Shown: piece after piece, positions 55,900 through 64,000 of the stretch
Position numbering within the stretch: the stretch's first letter is position 1
How the letters are laid out: each line of letters starts with the position of its first letter
NCBI GenBank assembly: GCA_947623455.1
Contig: OX392532.1
Span: forward strand, 51,029,058 to 51,093,057
Reading direction: 5' to 3'
Origin: Mimachlamys varia
Taxonomy: Eukaryota > Mollusca > Bivalvia > Pectinida > Pectinidae
DNA: 64,000 nt
Notes under the pieces: generated by a model
Told to the model about the DNA's origin: nothing
What the model saw: only the letters and a program-made list of their open reading frames with translations
Databases searched by the model: none
Program-made: the position numbers and the translations under genes

Positions 55900-57640
55900 A
55901 GCTTATACATTGTTGACCATTAATATAAAGTTAGAAGGGAAGATATTGGAAGAAATCTACAGCTAAAATTGCTCAAAAAAAAATACATGCATTTTTAAAC
56001 AGGCTTACATGTCACAGGACAAAATGAAAATTATTTACTTAAATTTATAATTTTTACACACAAAAACAATGATTTTGTTTGCTGATATAAGGCTGTTTCC
56101 CCTATTCAAAATATGCGATCTTTTCCCGAAAATGAAGCAAAATTCAAGAATATTTTCTCAATTTATCTGAAAAACCTACTTTATTTTCCCAATTCAAATA
56201 AGGCACAGGCTGCTGTAAAATCAATGTAGCAAAACCACTGAAAATGACTCGGTCTAACCTTGAGTTTATAAAACCTCCAATCAAATTATAAAACAGACAG
56301 TTTTCTTTGGCCTGAGACGGATGTAGAAAGCTAGATAAAATTTGATCCAAGCTGCTGACCAAAGATCATGGGTTTTATGTTTGTCTATAGCTGGAGGACA
56401 TAGAAATCGTTATAATTGTCAATAATTATTCAGTAACAATCTAAAAATAGTTCACATTTTAACTGACATTTAGAGATCACTTAAGCTTAATACCACTGAG
56501 TACTGAAAAACATATTTAACATTGAAATCAAAACACGCCACTTTGAACTGAAGGAGATAATTGCCCGTGCTTGATTTATTATCAAAAGCTATTGTAAATG
56601 CTTGTACAACCGGGTTTTCCTTTTCAAAAATACCGGTTAAGCAAAGTTCTATTAATAAAAGCATGATGTTTTATCTTTCAAAATATTTTTATTAATATTT
56701 TAATAAGTCATGTTGTAGTAGGTACATAATGTAGCATATCTTACCATTCAGGCTATGATAGAGGGTGTCAGCTAATGATATAGACAGACCGGTATGTATG
56801 TAAGTTATGTCTATAAATAACTAAAATAACGACAATAATAATATCATAAATTCTCTGACTGAAGCAGAAGTTGGTATGAAATATTTCATTAAATATGAAT
56901 TTATATATACCTGGTAATAGCATTGCTGAGTTTAAGCTTTCAGCCCAAGCAGACTCTTCCTATTTATCAATTTCATGACAAAAATTAAATCGAGAGAAAA
57001 AACATTCCCCTGAAATTTAGACAATTTGATTATATTTATGATCCCAATTTGTGCCACAAAAAAGAACATCTTGTCCAAAATAAATTCTTTTAACTTTTTT
57101 TTTCCTGGCAAGCATCCTAGAGTGAACTGTTACCCGCTCAGAGCGCATGTTTTACAGGGCTATATTTAATGGCACATAATTAACACATCTACCTGTTGTC
57201 AGATTAATAACTCGTTCACTCAGACAATATTCAAACTAGACTGTTCAGTCTTTGATTTGGTAACACCACTCGGGTTCAAGTGCGAGGAATTTCCTACAAT
57301 AACACTTGGTGCCGAATATAATATGTATGCACCTTCCCCTGATAAATTTAGCTTTAATTCTCGAAAATATTGCCATAAAATTTCTGGTTGAAAGCTGCAG
57401 TAAGCAATACAGTATTAGAAAAATTCCCCCAAAAAATGTTGTAATTATGCATTTTACTACTTGAAATATTCAGAATTCCATAGATCCAAGAAAAAGTTGA
57501 AAGGAAAATCCCTAAACTTTGGGACGTGGTATTAAATTAAAACAGTATGACCTTTGGGGTGGAAGGTATAATTCATCTGCCCCTGAAGATTGAACTCTTT
57601 GATTCCATTTCAATGATATGAATATACATACATGTAGTAC
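55900..57640. other. TAO upstream region, nothing recognised
   Basis: AT-rich with short frames only. It may contain the TAO promoter or non-coding first exon, which cannot be placed. Confidence 0.35.
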
Positions 57641-57644
57641 AATA

Positions 57645-58659
57645 TTAAAGGCCCAATATACGTAACTTTCGGCAAAACTTGAAGCGAAAATCAAGCAATC
57701 ATATTGCTTAGTTTCCTGTCTTATTTTGCTAGATTTGCATGTTTGCCGTGTTGATAATGTAGCAGTTATTTCATGTTTTAATCATCTACTGATGTCCTTG
57801 CTTTTAATGTATAACCTGCTCGTTTGTTGTATATTTTTCCTTGTTACAAGCTTTTGCAGCAGTGTAATTAGTTATTTGATGCATGCTCATTATGTATCCT
57901 TTCAATACATCAGCAAAACTTCTTAACATATCCTTTTTAATTGCTTTTTTCTTATTTCATTTATCATGCTCCATACATTCGGTATGTATTTTAGATTGTA
58001 CTATATTAGTGCTTATTCAGTCAATTTTTACACTTTGCTATGTTAGCATATATATATATACAGCCTTGTGCTTTTAATAACAATTCAAACTGCATGAAAA
58101 CTTGTGCTTACTCTTAAACTCGCCTATCTTAATATGTATTTTCTTATTGGCATGATTCATAGTATACACTACCAAGTTATTTTTCTTGTTTATATCTATG
58201 TTATTATTACTGTGCTGTGATTTTTTCTTATGTTTGTCGTAATAATAGCTCTTCAGAGCTAATGTTCCTGTTACCATGTATACGACATTAAATAAAATTT
58301 CTTGTATCTTGTAAGCCTAATAAATTATTATATTTATAGATTTAGTTAAGATTAACTGATATCAGCAATATTCAAGATGATTTCTTTCGTGGTTACCGGT
58401 ACAGCAGCAGTTGAAACGCCCTATTTGTAAACATGCGTTAATTTCGAACCGCCTTCTACCTTCGGTTTGGTGTTGAAGTGGGCCCCACCTGAATTTATTT
58501 TCAATTCTTTGGATTTTTTTGTCAAGAGTTTCTTGTTAGTTACCGCTCAGGTTTACTTCGTTTTAGGCTTATTTTTGCATGGTTATCATCTGGATTTTTT
58601 TTTCAGAATTTTTCAGAATCACGAAAATTTCCCTGAAGTTACGTATATTGGGCCTTTAA
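57645..58659. mobile_element. TTAA-flanked MITE, family A copy 4, split by an insertion
   Basis: TTAA at 57645-57648 and 58656-58659. A 616-base block (57697-58312) interrupts it. The uninterrupted copy at 15401 reads TCAAGCCTAATAAC at this point, whereas here TCAAGC and AAGCCTAATAA flank the insert, giving a 4-base AAGC duplication. Confidence 0.88.
57697..58312. mobile_element. Insertion nested in the TTAA MITE, probable LINE/SINE 3' fragment
   Basis: Flanked by AAGC. The right end reads ACCATGTATACGACATTAAA then TAAAATTTCTTGTATCTTGT, with an ATTAAATAAAA polyadenylation-like signal and a short TCTTGTATCTTGT repeat instead of a poly-A tail, as in some non-LTR elements. No reverse transcriptase frame; class uncertain. 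Confidence 0.6.
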
Positions 58660-58664
58660 GTTTC

Positions 58665-60060
58665 AGGGCGAGAATGAGGTAATGTGACCAGGTGGAGACC
58701 TACAATGTAGTGGTCGCTGTTTTTAGTATCAGGTTCAAGCTTTCGCACAGCGGCAAATACACCAACACACTGCCTCAGACATGTGTACAAAACACAGATT
58801 CAGGCATGTCCTTCAAATTAGCAGTGATATATACATTGTACCACACTACAATTACAAATACACTACATCAGTTTTCCTTCCTGCATTTAAAATATTAAAT
58901 GCCAAATAATTCCATCATTTTTAAATACAGGTACAAGTGATATCCCTGTAGTATGTTTGATCTAGATACAATAGATATATATAAGAAATTATTGTATCCA
59001 AGTCCCATACTTTTTAGTGAATTAACTAGTAATATAATTTGATACACATGTGAGAATGCCCCCTAGGTATATTGAGGCTTGAATGAAATAACACAACTGC
59101 CTAATGTATAAATAATGAATGAGATTTGGTGTAGAAGGGGATTCTGATGGTGAACAGAGGTAGATTATGAATAACTGGCCCCTAGCAGGCTACTACATAA
59201 TCATATTTAAATTATTCATATCATAATTCTATATAAGAAACTTATCCAGATAGTTGGAAGTCTCTTGGAACTGTGAATTTCGTGAATCTAGATAGCAGGA
59301 TGAATTTTCTTGTAGAAATATGAATCTATTACGAAATTGCCTTATGAACTATATATTCCAACCTTTGTATAGGAAGAGCTCAAATGTTTCTTCAGGGGTG
59401 AAATATAACTCAAGCAACCAATCTTCCCAAAAAATGTCCCAGTCGAGCTGGATCTTGCCCCAATCAGGGGAAACAGATTTGTATACCTGATATTTTAAGC
59501 TTTGACCCTAGTTGACCTATGCCCCTTGGCCAGTACTTAGAAATTGTCATTAAATTCCAGTACAGGAAACTAAACTTCTGCTTAAAAACTTCACTAAATC
59601 AAATGAGACGAATGCAAAAGAAACAGAAGAGAAAGTATCATATATGGAAAGAAAATATGTATGGCAAGGCAACAGAATGATGAGAAATCAAGTGTCATGA
59701 TTTTTCAAGCCATTTTACAATTTGTGGAGCTGGGTCAACGGGACTCTAGACACCTATAAAGTATTTATTGATGGAACCAATAGTTTTCTTTTACCAAATA
59801 TCTTATTTATCAGGTAGGAAAATGCAACATACAACTTTTACAGTACAATTGACATTTGATTTTACTCCAACAGTCTATTAGCCATTAAAAAGTGTCAAAT
59901 TTTTATTTTTAATGGTGGGGGGGGGGCAGGTGAAAAGACCATCCGGACAAGTTAAATTTTCACTTACTTGCCCAACAGGGAATTTTGAAAATGCCTTAAA
60001 AAGTTAGTGTCGACCCCTGGATTCACTCCAGAAAACAACACTGCCACTTAATATGATTGT
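58665..60060. other. Intergenic or TAO first-intron DNA
   Basis: A family D palindrome copy lies at about 59330-59410 and a G run near 59920. No gene recognised. Confidence 0.4.
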
Positions 60061-60063
60061 GGT

Positions 60064-60256
60064 AGAGACAGGTCACACAACTCGTGGTTATTGGATATGG
60101 AATCGATTACACTCTCATTTATTACTTTTTGAAAGTTAAAAACCACACTAACTAAAGCTAGTGTCTTTTGTAACCTTTAAAAAATAATTAACTTGGTTGT
60201 GAAATAATTATATATAAATTCCATATCCAACAACTACTTGTTGTGTAACCTCTATT
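60064..60256. mobile_element. Miniature inverted-repeat element of about 190 bp
   Basis: Left TAGAGACAGGTCACACAACT with GTTATTGGATATGGAAT; right (other strand) TAGAGGTTACACAACAAGTA with GTTGTTGGATATGGAAT. The centre is an A/T-rich GTTAAAAACCACACTAACTA block. Confidence 0.75.
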
Positions 60257-60259
60257 TAT

Positions 60260-61025
60260 TCACCAGTCAAGGTGAGATACCTAGACATTACAATGTAATA
60301 TAATCTCACCAGCACTTCCCTGTTTACAAACCTTAGTGTCCAATATCTCATGGAGTGATCAATCTACTGTACGTGCCTCCGAGTCCTAAGTCCAGTACTC
60401 ATAAAATCATGTAAAACTTCAATTTAACATTATTGGACCCATTGTTTCCAGCAATATGTACAAAAAGGACCCATGAAAATAAATTGTAAATTTATTACTG
60501 CGAGTCCTGTTACTTTATATTTTAATTGTCCATGTGTACTCAAACTCATTCTTAACTTCTCATGGGGATTTTCCAAATAGTCAAACAATGGAATTTTTTC
60601 AAAAAAAGGTATTCCCATCTAAACTATATCTGAAAATTGTCAAATCAATTAACTAATGAGTAACTCCACACTTTTTTATGTACATATGTATGGGTCAATT
60701 GACCCAATATCTAAAAACACTGGTACCGTTTTCTTCCTTTCTGTGACTTGACAATTCTCATTACAATTTACCAGGAAACCTTCCTGTATATAATTAACAC
60801 TAGTAGTCTGATCAGAGTTGTGGTGGGGATTTAAAACAATATGTATCATGCACATGCAAGTTTTATTTATTTCCTTCTCAAAAAAAAGTACACAAATAAT
60901 TACTGACAAAATGTAGGGATGGGCTTATAACAGGACAATAAATATAGCAAAACTAGATAGTTTAACATAATGTGTTAAAGAGTTTAAATGAATGGAAACA
61001 GAAAAATAAATTTTGACTGAATGAG
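60260..61025. other. Unique-looking flank, nothing recognised
   Basis: No frame with support. Confidence 0.35.
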
Positions 61026-61029
61026 TCAC

Positions 61030-61865
61030 CAGCAACGCCCAAGGGCCATTATCAATATGGATGGGTCTATCCCAGGGCCATTATAAATATGGATGGGTCT
61101 ATCCCCGGGGACATTATAAATATGGGTTGGTCTATCCCCGCGGCCATTGTAGATATGGGTGGGTCTATCCCCTGGGCCATTATAAATATGGGTTGGTCTG
61201 TCCCTGGGGCATTATAAATATGGGTCAGCCTATCCCCGGGGGAATATAAATATGGGTGGGTCTAACCCTGTGGGACATTATAAATATGGGTGGGTTTATC
61301 TCCGGGGGGCCATTATAAATATGGGTGGGTCATTCCCCGGGGGCATTATAAATATAGGTGGGTCTATCCCCGGGGGCATTATAAATATGGGTGGGTCTAT
61401 CCCCAGGGGCATTATAAATATGGGTGGGTCTATCCCCGGGGACATTTTAAATATGGGTGGGTTTATCCCCGGGGGCATTATAAATATGGGTCAACCTATC
61501 CCCCGGGGCATTATAAATATGGGTGGGTCTATCCCCGGGGGCATGATAAATATGGGTGGGTCTATATATATCCGGGGGGCATTATAAGTATGGGTCAACC
61601 TATCTCCGAGGGCATTATAAATATAGGTGGGTCTATATATCCGGGGGCATTATAAATATGGGTGGGTCTATCCCTGGGGACATTATAAATATGGGTGGGT
61701 CTATATATATCCGGGGGGCATTATAAATATGGGTGGGTCTATCCCTGGGGACATTATAAATATGGGTGGGTCTATATATATCCGGGGGGCATTATAAATA
61801 TGGGTGGGTCTATCCCTGGGGACATTATAAATATGGGTGGGTCTATCCATGGGCCATTATGAATA
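61030..61865. repeat. 32-34 bp tandem repeat, about 25 copies
   Basis: Units read CATTATAAATATGGGTGGGT with CTATCCCCGGGG. A longer variant with CTATATATATCCGGGGGG forms a higher-order dimer at the right side (61560-61810). All open frames here are array read-through. Confidence 0.95.
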
Positions 61866-62164
61866 TGATCATAAGATGAACACATAAGGAACTATTTTGA
61901 CTTTTCAATTATTCATTAACTGTATACAGCCTAATATGTTTAACTCTAGTACGTAACAAATGTTATTTTCTTCAGAGTGTTAGTTACATGTATGTACAGA
62001 GTATAAGATTGAATTGCTATGTACCCCGAGTTCAGTTTGATAATGTGACCAAGCCTTACCAACAACATTATGAAAAGTTCACTTACATGCAAATATTGAT
62101 TTGGCTGCTGCCGAACAAAACAATTATTACAGTCTTGCTTCCCTCATCTATCATCAAAGACGCG

Positions 62165-63115
62165 ACAGAATCAAGTATTACAAATAATACTGTGACGTAC
62201 TGTAATTTTACAAATAATACTGTGACTTACTGTAATATTACAAATAATACTGTGACTTACTGTAATATTACAAATAATACTGTGACTTACTTCTGTAATA
62301 TTACGAAGAATACTGTGACTGACTGTAATATTACAAATAATACTGTGACTTACTGTAATATTACAAATAATACTGTGACTGACTGTAATATTACAAATAA
62401 TACTGTGACTGACTGTAATATTACAAATAATACTGTGACTTACTGTAATATTACAAATAATACTGTGACTTACTGTAATATTACAAATAATACTGTGACT
62501 GACTGTAATATTACAAATAATACTGTGACTGACTGTAATATTACAAATAATACTGTGACTTACTGTAATATTACAAATAATACTGTGACTTACTGTTATA
62601 TTACAAATAATACAGTGACTTACTGTAATATTACAAATAATACAGTGACTTACTGTTATATTACAAATAATACTGTGACTTACTGTTATATTACAAATAA
62701 TACCGTGACTACCTGTAATATTACAAATAATACTGTGACTTACTGTAATATTACAAATACTACTGTGACTTACTGTAATATTACAAATAATACTGTGACT
62801 TACTGTAATATTACAAATAATACTGTGACTTACTGTAATATTACAAATAATACTGTGACTTACTGTAATATTACAAATAATACTGTGACTTACTGTAATA
62901 TTACAAATAATACCGTGACTTACTGTTATATTACAAATAATACTGTGACTTACTGTAATATTACAAATACTACTGTGACTTACTGTAATATTACAAATAC
63001 TACTGTGACTTACTGTAATATTACAAATAATACTGTGACTACCTGTTATACTACAAATAATACTGTGACTTACTGTAATATTACAAATAATACCGCGACT
63101 TACTGTAATATCAAG
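62165..63115. repeat. 30-bp tandem repeat, about 31 copies, open in one frame
   Basis: Units read ATTACAAATAATACTGTGAC with TTACTGTAAT. The period is strictly 30 except one 33-base unit near 62290, so the frame from 61988 stays open for 380 codons as NITNNTVTYC repeats. On the minus strand each unit contains GTAAGTCACAG, a donor-like string identical to the start of the intron after TAO exon 1. Confidence 0.95.
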
Positions 63116-63136
63116 AAAGATGCAGAATAACAGGGA

Positions 63137-63312
63137 TAATTCTGGCTCTTAAAACCTATGAGTGAATGTGAGGGATTTTATGGGATCAGCAAAATGTCTA
63201 TGAGATTTTTCTACAACTATATAAAGTTAAATAATTTTGAATCTTTAAATCAAATTTTAAGGAAAAATACGGGTAAAAATTTCAAAATCTCGCCCAAGAG
63301 TGATCCCTGAAT
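63137..63312. repeat. Dispersed repeat shared with 23998-24162
   Basis: Shares CTCTTAAAACCTAT, GGGATTTTATGGGATCA, CTATGAGATTTTTCTA, GGGTAAAAATTTC and AATCTCGCCC with GATCCCTG. Same orientation as the other copy. Confidence 0.7.
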
Positions 63313-63517
63313 AAGCTGTGAGTTTTATCTACAAAAAAAAACATAAGTTATTATTTTTTTCTAAATTGAGAATTATCTCCCCTTTTTACAATTGGGATTA
63401 GTACTCACTGATACCAAAAATGAACGGTACCATTTCTATAGACAGAAACTACCAATACATGGAACCAGCAATAAGTCTACACAAACTGGAGAAGTCATTT
63501 GATGCACATTTGAGAAT

Positions 63518-63790
63518 CAGGGCCCGTATTCATGAAACCGTTCTCATGCATGCTCAAGTATGGATTGTGTGCTCAAGCCTTCTTTCTTGTTCCGGATATA
63601 ATTTATCTAAAAAATCTTCTTTTGTCAAAGTTTTGGTAACAGAATGAAGATCTGTGAAGCAAAATACTGTTTTTATTACTTGCAGTTGACTTTTTGATCT
63701 TTGACATGATTTAGGTGAATTTTAAGAAAGCTGGCTTGAGCACAGAATCCATGCTTGAGCACGAGATCGCTTTCATGAATACGGGCCCTG
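63518..63790. mobile_element. Miniature inverted-repeat element with CAGGGCCCGTATTCATGAA ends
   Basis: Left CAGGGCCCGTATTCATGAAA, right inverted CATGAATACGGGCCCTG. GCTCAAG-type blocks are mirrored inside (TGCTCAAGTATGGATTGTGT with GAATCCATGCTTGAGCA). Non-coding; the small frame 63420-63647 crosses its edge and is not a gene. Confidence 0.82.
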
Positions 63791-64000
63791 GTATGAAAGT
63801 ACAGTATAACTTAGTGTTCAGAATCGATGGCGAAATCATAAATCATTATTGGTTGAAGATTCATTGCTAGTTATTATTAATGCGATCAGTTTGCCTGTAA
63901 ATAACATGGAAATTTCACTGGATGTTGGGTTGTTTTCACTGCCATATGAAAATAACCCAACTTAATATGTCATTTATAGTGTTATTATTGCACATTCATC

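Overview
The window looks like nuclear DNA of an invertebrate animal, most likely a bivalve mollusc. It is AT-rich, its genes are split by GT-AG introns, and its introns and intergenic DNA are packed with miniature inverted-repeat elements and minisatellites. The organism call rests on the intron structure, on lophotrochozoan-like protein sequence, and on a dispersed element with ends resembling repeats I associate with bivalve genomes. It is an inference; no taxonomic marker is present.

Two protein-coding genes can be supported and they converge. (1) A voltage-gated potassium channel subunit of the Kv3/Shaw type lies on the + strand. It has two coding exons (1787-2728 and 8443-9615, 704 aa) separated by a 5.7 kb intron. 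It has a complete T1 domain with the zinc-binding signature of the Kv2/3/4 classes, six membrane segments and a canonical TVGYGD filter. It also departs from the family in S4, S3 and the S6 gate. (2) A TAO-type Ste20 kinase (TAOK1/2/3 family) lies on the - strand. It has 17 coding exons from 53200 down to 19820, joining in frame to 906 aa: an N-terminal kinase domain, a Ser/Asp-rich linker, and a long coiled-coil half with a short C-terminal tail. An acceptor site 119 bases upstream of its ATG shows that at least one non-coding first exon lies further up, possibly beyond the window.

Layout: 1-1786, Kv upstream DNA; 1787-9615, Kv gene with a 36-bp array, an inverted-repeat element and a 43-bp array in its intron; 9616-19819, intergenic DNA rich in miniature elements; 19820-53319, TAO gene, whose introns hold about fifteen arrays including a 3.4 kb 39-bp array; 53320-64000, TAO upstream region or first intron, with a foldback element, several miniature elements and two long arrays.

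The most notable pattern is where the minisatellites come from. In the TAO gene several arrays are tandem copies of a real exon-intron junction (donor of exon 5, acceptor of exon 7, donor of exon 15), so each unit is a decoy splice site beside the true one. Elsewhere arrays are tandem copies of the inverted-repeat ends of miniature transposons. Most long open frames in the window are these arrays read through, because their units are multiples of 3, and they are not listed as genes.
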